From the NCBI RefSeq assembly GCF_028281565.1, contig NZ_JANQJQ010000006.1:124001-188000 (forward strand): a DNA stretch of 64,000 nucleotides, written 5' to 3'. Position 1 is the first letter of the stretch. Every line of letters starts with the position of its first letter. The stretch is from Seonamhaeicola sp. GTDB taxonomy: Bacteria > Bacteroidota > Bacteroidia > Flavobacteriales > Flavobacteriaceae. Under the pieces are notes generated by a model. The model searched no databases, had not been told where the DNA came from, and saw nothing but the letters and a program-made list of their open reading frames with translations. Of the stretch, positions 43,852 to 53,822 are shown in pieces. A program made the position numbers and the translations under genes.

Positions 43852-45585
43852 TTAGTTAGACAACCCATCGTTTGTTTGAACTTCGCCGCTTGGAATTGGG
43901 AAGTAGTTGTGCTGAGCAGGGTCATAGTTTTGAGCAGCCAGAAAAAAGTCCGGTCTTATTCTTTCTACAATAAACAGAGGTGCAACACCGCCATTATTTA
44001 CTTGTAAAATGGCATCTTTGTTAGCTTCTCTCCACACTTCATCGGCTCTTAATTCATCAAATACCTCCTGAACAATACCCCAACGTACTAAATCTTTCCA
44101 TCTGTGTCCTTCAAAACATAACTCCAAAGTCCTTTCAACACGTTGTAAATGTGTCAATACATTTTCAGTATTGGCAGGCACCAATGGGTGATCACCATGT
44201 ACTTGTTTACTAACATGGAATTGAGGGAACATGCCTCCATTATTATCCATATAGTGTTGCAGGGTAAAAACACCGGCTCGTCTTCTTACCATATCAATAT
44301 ATTCAATGGCTGTCATATAATCACCGTTGGCGTTTAAAATAGCCTCTGCGTACATCAATAATACATCGGCATAACGTATGTGTCTAAAGTTAATCCCGGA
44401 CCTGCTTTGGGCAGGTTCAGCCGGTAAATGGTACCAGTTTGAATGCTTTTTTACATAAGCACTTTGACCAAAGCCCCAACCTCTGGGTTCTCCTTGAGGA
44501 AGTAGGTAGTATAAGCCCTCAAAATTTCGAGGAGCAATAGTAGCATTCATTCTTGTAGATTCTACATTGTCATCATTTATAGGGTTATCCGGGTCTACCT
44601 CATCATATACGAGCATTTCATGGAGGTTATATGATGGTAATACCGTATTAAAGGCACCAAAGTTTAATTGACCAACTGCTGTTGCCATAGTTGAAGATTC
44701 TGCTCCGGACTCAAAAGAATTATCATCCACTGCAGCACCAGGGACTCCGGGGGCTATATCAAAGGAATAGTTAACTTCAAAGATGGATTCTTCATTGAAC
44801 TCGTTTTCATGCCAGAAATTATCTGTAATATCCCTTGTCAAGGCGTAAATGCCGGAATCAATGACATTTTTAAATAAATCAGCGGCCATGCTCCAATTGT
44901 TATCATATAAATATACTTTCCCTAAGAGCGTAGTGGCTGCTCCCCATGTGGCGCGCCCTGCATTGTTATCATCCCAGGTTTGAGGCAGATTTGCTATGGC
45001 GTATTCTAAATCAGGAATAATAATTGTAGAATTGATGTCTGCTATAGAAGAGAAGGGCTTATTAAAATCCTCAATTCCTTCAGCAACTTCCTGATGAATA
45101 ACCCCACCTCCATAAGTGTGTGCTACCTGAAAATAGTAGAATGCTCTTAAAAACCGTGCTTGCCCCTCTATTTCAGCTCTTGAATTACCACTGAATACGG
45201 CTGGGTCTGCGTCCTGGATAAACTGGATTACCTGATTAGCCCTAAAGATGCCAACATATAATTGGTCCCACTTATCGGTAACATGATAAATACCATCATT
45301 ATAAGTCAAGTTTCTGAAGGCATTAGGACGGTACCAGGATTCTGTACCACAAATATCTCCAAGCACAAATTCATATTGTAATTCACCACCACTTACACTT
45401 TGGAATTGCAAAGCTCCATAGACCGTAGTCAGGGCACTGTTAAATTGTTTTTCTGATTGCCAAAAAGTTTCTGTTGTAATGGCATTTGGGTTAATTTCTT
45501 CAAGAAAATGACTTTCGTTGCACCCTGTAAAGGCCAGCGCACATAGGAACCCAAGTTTTAATGTTATATTTTTTAATATTTTCAT
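43852..45585 (-). CDS. SusD/RagB-family glycan-binding lipoprotein (first pair)
   Basis: 577 residues. The lipobox is FTGC (Cys22) followed by NESHFLEEINPNAITTETFW. SusD hallmarks are SEKQFNSALTTVYGALQ, ARFLRAFYYFQVAHTYGGGVIHQ (TPR helix) and the C-terminal ERTLELCFEGHRWKDLVRWG. SusD proteins cap the SusC channel and deliver oligosaccharides. It begins 11 bp after susC and is followed closely by the SusE-like gene. Confidence 0.95.
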   Translation of the reverse strand: MKILKNITLKLGFLCALAFTGCNESHFLEEINPNAITTETFWQSEKQFNSALTTVYGALQFQSVSGGELQYEFVLGDICGTESWYRPNAFRNLTYNDGIYHVTDKWDQLYVGIFRANQVIQFIQDADPAVFSGNSRAEIEGQARFLRAFYYFQVAHTYGGGVIHQEVAEGIEDFNKPFSSIADINSTIIIPDLEYAIANLPQTWDDNNAGRATWGAATTLLGKVYLYDNNWSMAADLFKNVIDSGIYALTRDITDNFWHENEFNEESIFEVNYSFDIAPGVPGAAVDDNSFESGAESSTMATAVGQLNFGAFNTVLPSYNLHEMLVYDEVDPDNPINDDNVESTRMNATIAPRNFEGLYYLLPQGEPRGWGFGQSAYVKKHSNWYHLPAEPAQSRSGINFRHIRYADVLLMYAEAILNANGDYMTAIEYIDMVRRRAGVFTLQHYMDNNGGMFPQFHVSKQVHGDHPLVPANTENVLTHLQRVERTLELCFEGHRWKDLVRWGIVQEVFDELRADEVWREANKDAILQVNNGGVAPLFIVERIRPDFFLAAQNYDPAQHNYFPIPSGEVQTNDGLSN

Positions 45586-45596
45586 AATACTTTTTT

Positions 45597-48500
45597 TTAG
45601 AAATTTAACTGAACCCCTAACATAAACTGACGCGTAACAGGATAACTACCACTGTCTACGCCACGAGTAAATAGGCCGTCCCCACCAACTTCGGGATCAT
45701 AGCCTGTATAGCTTGTAAATGTAAATGGGTTTGTAGAAGTTAAAAATACTCTGACTTTGTCAATCCCTGAAGTTTCTGTAATACCGGGAACGGTATAACC
45801 TAAAGTTAATGTCCTTATTCTTAAATAGCTTCCGTCTTCCAGGAAATAATCTGATGCAGCCCTAACATTACTGTGGAAAGCATTTTGTCTGAATGTCGGG
45901 ATATCGGATGTTGGGTTTTGAGGGCTCCACATATCCAATAAGTCTCTGTGTCTTCCTCCGGTATAAGCGTAAAGTTTTGCACCATTATATATTTCAGTGC
46001 CACCAACATAGTAACCTTGAACATCAAAGTCAAACCCTTTATACTGTAAGTTTAAGTTTAAACCGGCCTCAAATTCCGGTTGTCCGGACCCTGAATAAAC
46101 TCTATCGTTGTCATTAATGACACCATCTCCATTAGCATCTTTATATCTCATGTCACCAAGTTGTGGCGTACTTACATTACTTAGATCTAACTGGTTATAT
46201 TCATCCAGTTCGGCCTGAGTTTTAATGACACCATCCGTTTGGAATAAGAAGAATGCACCGGCTTCATATCCTTCGGCCAAAAACGTTGTAAATTCAACAT
46301 TGTTTCCTCTGGATTGTATTGGTCTACCGTTGGCGTAGCCTCTTTCAACACCATTTAAATCAGTAACTTCGTTGATGTTTTTGGTAAATGTACCGGCTAT
46401 ACTGAATTTTAAATCGCCAATTTGGTCTTTATAGCTGGCGGCAATTTCAATTCCTTTATTAAACATGTTACCGGCGTTAACGTTTATAAAGTTAAATTGA
46501 GTGGCTGCCCTGGGTTGATGCGTACCTGAAGATGGCGCTATACGTTGCTGTAATAGCATGTCTCTTTTGTCATTTTGATACAAGTCCGCCGTAATATTTA
46601 ATCTATTCCTGAACATCCCCAGTTCAATACCAATATTCTTTGATATAGTTGTTTCCCAGAAAATATCCGATGTATAACGTCTTTGAACAGAGCCGAATTC
46701 AAGGTCTTCATCAAAACCAAAAGGATAATTTATTCCTGTTTCAATTACCGGTTGATAAGAGTAATCTGAAACACCTTCATACCCAAGTTCCGCCCAACTA
46801 CCTCTTATCTTAAGAGAGTTGATAAAAGGCACATTAAACCAATTTTCGTCATGAACGTTCCACCCTGCAGAAAAGCCATAAAAGTCTCCATACTTATTGG
46901 CACTTGAAAATTTAGAAGAACCATCACGCCTGTAACTTGCAGATAATAAATACTTTCCGGCGTAGTTATACTGAACCCTTCCCAGTTTACCTGCTAACGT
47001 TCGGTTGATATCGAATGAATTTGGTTTTACACCTTCCGCTCCGGCACCTAAGGTTTGAATATCATTACTTGCGTTTTCATCAAATATGACACCTACACCT
47101 AAGGTTCTTGACTTAAAGCGTTCATAAGATACAACACCTAACAAGTTTAAGTTATGCTGACCAAAACTTGTAGCATAATTTAATATATGCTCTATGGTTT
47201 CTCTTTTGGTAAAGATGTAATCTTCATCTAATGATGCCTGAGGTCTGGATGCGGTTGCGTTAAATACGCCATCTCTGGAGAAGGCCAAATATTGAGGTTG
47301 GAAGAATTTTCTAAAGAAATTCCACTCGTTTCTACCAAGGTTTAATTTGTATTTTAAGCCTTTAAGAACTTCATATTCCAAATTAAGAGCAATATTGTTA
47401 GACTTTACTTCTCTTTCATCAATATTGTCTAATTGTCTGGACAAGAAACTATAAAAAATTTCGTTTCCTACATCTAACTCCACACTATTTTGTCCTACGC
47501 TGGGAATAGTGCTTAGTGGTCTGGCCCAGGGCGCTTGTCCAATGGCATATTCGTATAAAGACCAGGGTTCCTGTGTACGGTTTTCAGTAGTAAAACCTAT
47601 AGTAGCAAAGGCCTTGAACTTACCTTTATGGAACTGACCGGTAATTCTGTTTGATAAACGATTAAAACCGGAATTAATTAAAACACCATCTTGTTTAAAG
47701 TAGTTGGTTGCAAAGTTGAATGTTAAGTCCTGAACACCTCCTGAAAGGTTTAAGTTAACATTTTGTACGATTGCGTTATCGTTTTGTACATCTCCAACAA
47801 AGTCTGTGTCAAAATCTAAGGCATCCGGTTGAAAGAAGAACGTTAATGGTTCCGTGCCTAATTGTTCGGTTGTTACCTCTAAGTTGTACAATTGCTCTAC
47901 GGTATTCATTAAAGGGGTTCCTGAAGTAATGTTCTGGATACCGGTGTAAGTAGACAGATCTACTTTCATGTTACCGGACTTCCCTTTTTTAGTGGTGATA
48001 AGGATGACACCACCGGTTGCTCTAATACCGTAGATTGCGGCAGAAGCACCATCTTTTAAGATATCTATAGATTCAATTTGTTCCGGTGGTATGTTTGGAT
48101 TGCCTTCTTGCGGAATGTTGTCCACAATATATAAAGGCTGACCACCATTAACAGAGGCCAAACCACGAATTTGTACATTGGCAGCTTCTCCGGGCCTACC
48201 GCTGGCGGCCTGAATATTAACCCCGGCAACTTTACCCTGAATGGCTGCCCCTAAGTCCGCCACAGGTGCTTTAACAATTTCGGCAGCGCTTACTTTTGCA
48301 ACAGCTCCGGTAACCTCTTTCTTTTTCTGGGTACCATAACCTACTACCACAACTTCTTCAAGTTGCGATAAGTTTTCTTCAAGGGTTACGTTAATTGTTG
48401 TTTTACTACCTACAGAGACTTCTCTGGTAGTATAACCAATAAAGCTAAAAACCAACACATCATTTGGTTGGGCGCTTATTTCATAGTTTCCGTCAAAATC

Positions 48501-48689
48501 AGTTGCTGTACCGGTGGTGGTATCTTTTACCAAAACAGTAACTCCCGGTAAAGGAAGCCCTCCTTCGGCAGATACTACTCCTTTGATAGTTTGACTTTGA
48601 GCGTGAATACTTCCACAAATAAGAGTAAACATGACAACTAAAAACGCATGTTTAATCTTTTGTTTCATACAAAAGTTCAATTTCATCAT
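45597..48689 (-). CDS. SusC/RagA-family TonB-dependent transporter (first pair)
   Basis: 1030 residues. The signal peptide ends at GSIHAQ; the ATG at 48668 (MKQKIKHAFL) is an equally possible start. A carboxypeptidase-like domain (TIKGVVSAEGGLPLPGVTVL) is followed by the SusC-specific plug (LEEVVVVGYGTQKKKEVTGAV, ILKDGASAAIYGIRATGGVILI) and a beta-barrel ending RQFMLGVQLNF. It would import agaro- or porphyran-oligosaccharides with its SusD. On its promoter side a CTTGTCAAG site (48772-48764, minus) recalls the motif shared with the GH86, regulator and porter genes. Confidence 0.95.
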   Translation of the reverse strand: MMKLNFCMKQKIKHAFLVVMFTLICGSIHAQSQTIKGVVSAEGGLPLPGVTVLVKDTTTGTATDFDGNYEISAQPNDVLVFSFIGYTTREVSVGSKTTINVTLEENLSQLEEVVVVGYGTQKKKEVTGAVAKVSAAEIVKAPVADLGAAIQGKVAGVNIQAASGRPGEAANVQIRGLASVNGGQPLYIVDNIPQEGNPNIPPEQIESIDILKDGASAAIYGIRATGGVILITTKKGKSGNMKVDLSTYTGIQNITSGTPLMNTVEQLYNLEVTTEQLGTEPLTFFFQPDALDFDTDFVGDVQNDNAIVQNVNLNLSGGVQDLTFNFATNYFKQDGVLINSGFNRLSNRITGQFHKGKFKAFATIGFTTENRTQEPWSLYEYAIGQAPWARPLSTIPSVGQNSVELDVGNEIFYSFLSRQLDNIDEREVKSNNIALNLEYEVLKGLKYKLNLGRNEWNFFRKFFQPQYLAFSRDGVFNATASRPQASLDEDYIFTKRETIEHILNYATSFGQHNLNLLGVVSYERFKSRTLGVGVIFDENASNDIQTLGAGAEGVKPNSFDINRTLAGKLGRVQYNYAGKYLLSASYRRDGSSKFSSANKYGDFYGFSAGWNVHDENWFNVPFINSLKIRGSWAELGYEGVSDYSYQPVIETGINYPFGFDEDLEFGSVQRRYTSDIFWETTISKNIGIELGMFRNRLNITADLYQNDKRDMLLQQRIAPSSGTHQPRAATQFNFINVNAGNMFNKGIEIAASYKDQIGDLKFSIAGTFTKNINEVTDLNGVERGYANGRPIQSRGNNVEFTTFLAEGYEAGAFFLFQTDGVIKTQAELDEYNQLDLSNVSTPQLGDMRYKDANGDGVINDNDRVYSGSGQPEFEAGLNLNLQYKGFDFDVQGYYVGGTEIYNGAKLYAYTGGRHRDLLDMWSPQNPTSDIPTFRQNAFHSNVRAASDYFLEDGSYLRIRTLTLGYTVPGITETSGIDKVRVFLTSTNPFTFTSYTGYDPEVGGDGLFTRGVDSGSYPVTRQFMLGVQLNF

Positions 48690-49159
48690 ATATTTAGTTT
48701 AGTTAAATGCTTCGAAATTATGAAGATGGCGCACATGTTAACTTATTTTCAACTCTATTATAACTTGACAAGTGCGAAATTTTGAAAGAAAAAAACTTGA
48801 TTAAAACTTAATTTTAAATTTGTAAAATACTTAAAATCAGTTGTTTAACAATTAAATTCTTAGTTTCTATGGTTTTTTATCAAATTATTAACTGAATGAT
48901 TTAAGGTAAATAGTCCCAAATTTGTTATCCGATACTTGTTATATTGTATGTGTGCTATTTTTTCTTGACATTTTTAGTTTACTCAGCATTATTTAATGAT
49001 TTTATTCCCTGAGAATGAGGTTTTTATTATAGAAAAATCAACTTTTAGATAAATAAAAAATTTATGGGTCATTTACCCGGTTGTGAAGTTTATGTCAAGT
49101 TTGTTTTCATAGTTATAGGAGCAGTTTAACCTATTTTAGCAGTTGCCAAATATGCTAAA
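48690..49159. promoter_or_regulatory. Divergent control region between susC and the GH86 gene
   Basis: A 470-bp A/T-rich gap. On the plus strand TTGTGAAGTTT (49081) is repeated 11 bp later as ATGTCAAGTTT (49092), and TATTTTAG at 49132 begins exactly 39 bp after the TGTCAAG core (49093). On the minus strand CTTGTCAAG (48772-48764) lies 50 bp before a TAATTTCG box (start 48720); a half site CTTGACA is at 48964-48970. No ORF of note and no stem-loop terminator is seen. Confidence 0.65.
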
Positions 49160-51808
49160 ATGATGTTAATGAAAAGAACTGCAGTTTATTTTTTATGGAT
49201 CCTTTTTCCCGGATTATGTTGCGTTAATGCCCAAACAAGTGTTACTATAAACTTCAATGTAAAACATACGGTTGGTGGTATTGATACCTTTAAGAGAGAA
49301 AAATTTATTACAATTCATGCAAACCAAACCGAAAATGAATGGGATGGAGATAATTTCACATCCGATTTAAGAGATCACTTTTTGAATGGTTATGATGTTT
49401 ATTTGGGTAGAGATACAGGTGGTATTACATGGCACTTAAACAACATGGCCGAAGATCCGGCGAGGCCTGGTTTTGCTGATCCTGCCGAAATTGCATCAAA
49501 AGGATTGAACTCAAGAAATAACTATGCTTCCAAAACACACCTGCATGCATATGAAAATAGAAAATTGAACCATGTAGTGGCTGCTCAATTACATCCTTTT
49601 TGGACTGGAGAAAGTCAACGTGCAACTAGTAATACAGGATGGAAATTGGCAAGTCCTATCGCCACAGGTGAATATATGGGGCGTTATTTTAACGAATTTC
49701 ATGGAGGTAACGGACAACCTGAACCAGACTGGGTTGAGGTTATTAACGAACCTGCTTATGAAGCCCTTGGCGGAAAAAGCAATTATACGAATTCTTTACA
49801 GGAGATTGCCGATTTTCATGTGGAGGTGGCAGAAGCTATTCGTGCTCAGAATGCCAATTTGAAAATAGGAGGTTATACGGCCGCTTTTCCTGATTTTGAA
49901 ACCGGTAATTTTCAAAGGTGGATGAATAGAGACAAACTTTTTATTGATGTGGCCGGTGAGAAAATGGATTTTTGGTCATGGCATTTGTATGATTTTCCGG
50001 TTTTTGGAGGCAAGATGGATTTACGTTCCGGAAGTAATCTGGAGGCCACTTTTGATATGCATGATCATTACAGCATGCTAAAGCTAGGTGAAACTAAACA
50101 ATATGTTATTTCAGAGTACGGAGCTCAGACACATGATTTAAGAAATGATCCCTGGAGCCCCTATAGAGATTGGTTATTTATTAAAGCTCAAAACGCCATG
50201 ATGATGTCTTTTATGGAAAGACCGGATGCTATTGCCATAGCTATACCCTTTACCATTGTGAAAGCAGAATGGGGTTTTAACAATACTCATAACGTCCCTT
50301 ATGGCGCTCGTTTAATGAGAAAATCTAATGAGCCTGCCAGTTATACGGGGCAATGGGTATATACGGATCGTGTTAAGTTTTATGAATTATGGCAAAATGT
50401 AAAAGGCACCAGGGTTGATACCAGATCGGATAATTTAGATATTCAGGTTGATGGTTATGTTGATGGAGCTAAAGCGTATGTTATTCTAAATAATTTATTG
50501 TTTACTGATGAAGAGATTGATCTTTCTATGTTTGAATTAAGTGGGAAAACCATGTCTTCAATAAATAAAAAACACTTATACCTTAGTGGGAATGCACCGG
50601 TTTTTGTAGACGAATCAATACCTGTAAATACTACCGCTGTTACCTTGAACGCTGAAAGTACCATGATTTTAGAAATCGTTTTTGACGATACAGTATCCAT
50701 AGACGAAACAAATGAAGAGGTCAAATACTATGCTACGGAATATTTGAAACCGATCACCGCAAATCAACCGGTAACGTTTCAAGTAAATCATGTTGTAAAG
50801 AACACTTATGGCGAAGCAATATTAAGAGTTGGAATTGGTAGAGATCATGGAAAAGAATTGAAACCAATTATAAAGGTGAACACTACCGAGATAAATGTAC
50901 CTGATAATTGGAGAGGTTATGACCAGGCAGATAAAGGAAGATTTTTTGGGACATTAGAGATTCCTGTTCCTTATGATATATTAGGTAATGATAATACCAT
51001 TTCCGTTGAATTTCCTGACTCCGGGGGGCATGTAAGCAGTTTGATACTACAAGTATTCAATTTTAGCAGTAATATTAGAGAAATACATCCTTCTCAATTG
51101 CCTTCCGGTAACTATAGTATTAAAGGAACTGGTGCAACGTGTGTTGGTAAAAATAACGGTAGTATTAATGTGGTGACTACATTCACTCAAAACTATAAAG
51201 TTGCCATAACAGGGCCTGACGGTTATAATGAAAGTTTTGACTTCAATAATGTGTTGGATATTCAGGATTTGTCCCCGGGAACATATCATATGGTTATGAC
51301 AGTGCCTGCATATCCGGATTATAGTATTGAGTTTGTAGTTGAAATTGGTGAGCCTGAACCGCTTAGTGTAACGTCTAAAGTAAGCGATTCAAAAAATACG
51401 ATTACGCTTAACCTTGAAGGGAGTAGTTATTACTATATAGATATTAATGGAAAGGAAATTCAAACAAGTTCTGGTATTATTACGCTAGACCTGGTTGATG
51501 GTGTTAACACTTTAAAAGTTAGCACAGATAAAGATTGCCAGGGCACCTATGAGGACACTTTTTTTATTGATACATCTTTCTTTTTGTTTCCTAACCCTGT
51601 CCGGGAAGAACTTACAGTTGTTGTATCTGAAAAATGGATCAATTCAACCGCACAAATTTATAGTGTCATGGGTACGTTGGTAAAAGAAATGTTGATTTCT
51701 AATTCTCAAAATAAAATACCGGTTGGCAACTTAAGACAAGGTGTGTATATAATCACTTTTGAAAAAAATGACAAGAGAATGGGCTTCTCTAAATTTGTCA
51801 TTAAATGA
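49160..51808 (+). CDS. GH86 beta-agarase/beta-porphyranase, T9SS-secreted
   Basis: 882 residues. The signal peptide ends at CVNAQ (the ATG at 49169 is an alternative start). A GH86 TIM-barrel covers about residues 28-420: GRDTGGITWHLN, the acid/base Glu197 in VEVINEPAY and the nucleophile Glu319 in YVISEYGAQ. Two beta-sandwich domains follow (to about 620), then Ig-like repeats, and a T9SS sorting tail (YSVMGTLVKEML...GVYIITFEKNDK) at the end. GH86 enzymes cut beta-1,4 bonds in agarose or porphyran; the nearby P450 favours porphyran, but sequence alone does not decide. It is probably the main extracellular depolymerase of the locus. Confidence 0.93.
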   Translation: MMLMKRTAVYFLWILFPGLCCVNAQTSVTINFNVKHTVGGIDTFKREKFITIHANQTENEWDGDNFTSDLRDHFLNGYDVYLGRDTGGITWHLNNMAEDPARPGFADPAEIASKGLNSRNNYASKTHLHAYENRKLNHVVAAQLHPFWTGESQRATSNTGWKLASPIATGEYMGRYFNEFHGGNGQPEPDWVEVINEPAYEALGGKSNYTNSLQEIADFHVEVAEAIRAQNANLKIGGYTAAFPDFETGNFQRWMNRDKLFIDVAGEKMDFWSWHLYDFPVFGGKMDLRSGSNLEATFDMHDHYSMLKLGETKQYVISEYGAQTHDLRNDPWSPYRDWLFIKAQNAMMMSFMERPDAIAIAIPFTIVKAEWGFNNTHNVPYGARLMRKSNEPASYTGQWVYTDRVKFYELWQNVKGTRVDTRSDNLDIQVDGYVDGAKAYVILNNLLFTDEEIDLSMFELSGKTMSSINKKHLYLSGNAPVFVDESIPVNTTAVTLNAESTMILEIVFDDTVSIDETNEEVKYYATEYLKPITANQPVTFQVNHVVKNTYGEAILRVGIGRDHGKELKPIIKVNTTEINVPDNWRGYDQADKGRFFGTLEIPVPYDILGNDNTISVEFPDSGGHVSSLILQVFNFSSNIREIHPSQLPSGNYSIKGTGATCVGKNNGSINVVTTFTQNYKVAITGPDGYNESFDFNNVLDIQDLSPGTYHMVMTVPAYPDYSIEFVVEIGEPEPLSVTSKVSDSKNTITLNLEGSSYYYIDINGKEIQTSSGIITLDLVDGVNTLKVSTDKDCQGTYEDTFFIDTSFFLFPNPVREELTVVVSEKWINSTAQIYSVMGTLVKEMLISNSQNKIPVGNLRQGVYIITFEKNDKRMGFSKFVIK

Positions 51809-51930
51809 AAACTTACTAGACAATATATAAAAATACTGAATTAAAAGACTTTACTTTTTAATTTTTAAACCAACAATAGCTTAATAACTAAAAATTAAGT
51901 AAAAACTGATTTTATTGAGGTTTTCAGGCG

Positions 51931-52003
51931 GTGTCAAGATACTAAAGTTCAGTTTTTGTCAAGTTTTAAACTAGACATTCTTGCGGATTAAGCTCTATAT
52001 TTG
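51931..52003 (+). promoter_or_regulatory. Control region of the TPR/LuxR regulator gene with TGTCAAG motif
   Basis: AGTTTTTGTCAAGT (51951-51964) has its TGTCAAG core at 51957; the -7 box TATATTTG starts at 51996, exactly 39 bp later. A second TGTCAAG occurs at 51932. No TTG lies at the expected -33 position, which suits an activator-dependent promoter. Confidence 0.7.
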
Positions 52004-52041
52004 TAATCAACTAACTAAATTAAACTTGATATTTAACTGCT

Positions 52042-53676
52042 ATGGATGCTATATTCAAAATAGTTGCGTGTAACTTATTTTTAATGTTAACTTCTTACAG
52101 TAACGCAACCACATTAATTCAAAATGATTCATTAAATCAAAGTGCCATTCATTTAAGGCAAAATGCAAATGAGATAAGATATAAATATCCTGATAGTGCA
52201 TTAGTGCTATTTGAAAAAAGTTATCAGCTATTCTTAAAATCCGGAGATACTATTGAAGCGGCTAATGCGCTTAGGTCAAAAGCAGATATTTTTGAAAACA
52301 GGGCCAATTATTCAAAATCTTATGACGCCTATTGGAGTGCCTTAATGCTTACAGATAGATTAGAAGACCAAAGTATAAAAGCTTTAATTTATCATAGGTT
52401 AGGGAGGGTTTACAGTTACTTTAAGAGAGAAGACGAGTCGTTGAAGTATCTCAATAAGGCACTTGAAATTCAAAAGGAAATGGCAAAAAGCGGGACTATT
52501 GATGAAACAGAGGTGATTCCTTACTATTACTTTATTGCTAACACTTACAGGGAGCTGAACAATATTGAAAAGACAGAGGTCTATCTTGACAGTTGCTATC
52601 AGATCATGCCGGAAACTGAGATAGATTTTCCCAAAGCACTTATACATTTTGAAAAAACGCATGTTTTATTTAAAACTAATCAGCAAGAAAAAGCTTTGAA
52701 AGTAATGGATAGCATTTTTCCGTGGTTTGAAGAAAACAATGCCTCTTATTTGGTTATATTTTATAAGCATTGGGGAGATATTCATTCTGATTTAAATCAC
52801 TTAAAAAAAGGTGAAGACTACTATACTAAAGCTTTGGGAATTTCAAAAGAATACAATTCCCATATAGATTTTACACCTTTAGTGCATGAAAAATTATCAG
52901 AGTTATATTTAAAGCGGAATGATTATGCCAATGCATTTTTACACCTTCAAACAGCCAAAGATTTAGACAGAAAGTTTTTTGATAGCAGGAGTTCAAACAA
53001 TGTGTCTTTATTGGAAATAAAGGATTCCTATAGAAAAGAAAAACTAAAGCAGGAACAGCAAATACAGGAGCAATATTTGAAACAACTGGAGCAGGAAGAG
53101 AAAATCAGAAACCTTCAGATAATTATTTTAATGGTATCGGTTGTTTTCGTAGTGGTTATTGCATTTATTTATGTAAAACACTTAAGAACCAAACATAGAG
53201 CAGAGAAGGAACTTATTAGAAAGAATCAGGAACTGGAAAACAAAAAAACGCAAGAGTTATTAGAGTTAAAGAACAAAGAACTGGCAGCCTCTGCTCTACA
53301 GTTGATTGAAAAGGAGGAGTTTCTAAAAACCCTTAAGTCTAAGGTTAGGGGGAAAGATGAAAAGATAAAAGTACATGAGGTCAATAAAGTATTGCGTTCT
53401 ATATCTGTAAGTAATAACCAGAATTGGGAAGAATTTAAATTGCGTTTTATTGATGTTAATAAAGAGTTTTATAATAAAATGTTTGCAAAGTACCCTAATC
53501 TTAGTCAGGGTGATCAAAAGATATGTGCCCTGATAAAACTGAATTTTTCCAGCAAAGAAATGTCAAGGTTATTGGGGATTTCTGTTGAGTCTGTACACAC
53601 ATCACGTCATAGAATCAGGAAAAAAATGAACCTTCCAAGAAGTATTAATCTGGAGGACTATATAAACTCATTGTAA
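52042..53676 (+). CDS. Membrane TPR protein with C-terminal LuxR-type helix-turn-helix (putative locus activator)
   Basis: 544 residues. An N-terminal signal/membrane segment leads to about six TPR-like helical repeats (residues 30-320: ALIYHRLGRVYSYFKREDESLKYLNKALEI), probably periplasmic. One transmembrane helix (about 357-378, IIILMVSVVFVVVIAFIYV) is flanked by coiled coils. A cytoplasmic LuxR-like HTH ends the protein (LSQGDQKICALIKLNFSSKEM...RLLGISVESVHTSRHRIRKKM). No kinase or receiver domain is present, so it is a one-component transmembrane regulator. Its own promoter carries the shared TGTCAAG motif, making it the best candidate for binding that motif (inference). Confidence 0.85.
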   Translation: MDAIFKIVACNLFLMLTSYSNATTLIQNDSLNQSAIHLRQNANEIRYKYPDSALVLFEKSYQLFLKSGDTIEAANALRSKADIFENRANYSKSYDAYWSALMLTDRLEDQSIKALIYHRLGRVYSYFKREDESLKYLNKALEIQKEMAKSGTIDETEVIPYYYFIANTYRELNNIEKTEVYLDSCYQIMPETEIDFPKALIHFEKTHVLFKTNQQEKALKVMDSIFPWFEENNASYLVIFYKHWGDIHSDLNHLKKGEDYYTKALGISKEYNSHIDFTPLVHEKLSELYLKRNDYANAFLHLQTAKDLDRKFFDSRSSNNVSLLEIKDSYRKEKLKQEQQIQEQYLKQLEQEEKIRNLQIIILMVSVVFVVVIAFIYVKHLRTKHRAEKELIRKNQELENKKTQELLELKNKELAASALQLIEKEEFLKTLKSKVRGKDEKIKVHEVNKVLRSISVSNNQNWEEFKLRFIDVNKEFYNKMFAKYPNLSQGDQKICALIKLNFSSKEMSRLLGISVESVHTSRHRIRKKMNLPRSINLEDYINSL

Positions 53677-53730
53677 TTTTTAGTCTAGTTCTGTCTGCAG
53701 CTTTATTAGTGTTTATAGGTATCCTGTATA

Positions 53731-53782
53731 GTTTTTGTCAAGTGCTTATAATGAGAATCACTATTTCTTTGCGCTAAATTTG
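53731..53782 (+). promoter_or_regulatory. Control region of the sugar porter operon with TGTCAAG motif
   Basis: GTTTTTGTCAAGTG (53731-53744) has its core at 53736; the -7 box TAAATTTG (53775-53782) begins exactly 39 bp later. A degenerate half site TGTATAG lies 11 bp upstream at 53725. No -33 TTG is in place. Confidence 0.7.
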
Positions 53783-53822
53783 AGAACCATGCTTTTTTAG
53801 CAGAAAACCAAACAAACTAAAT

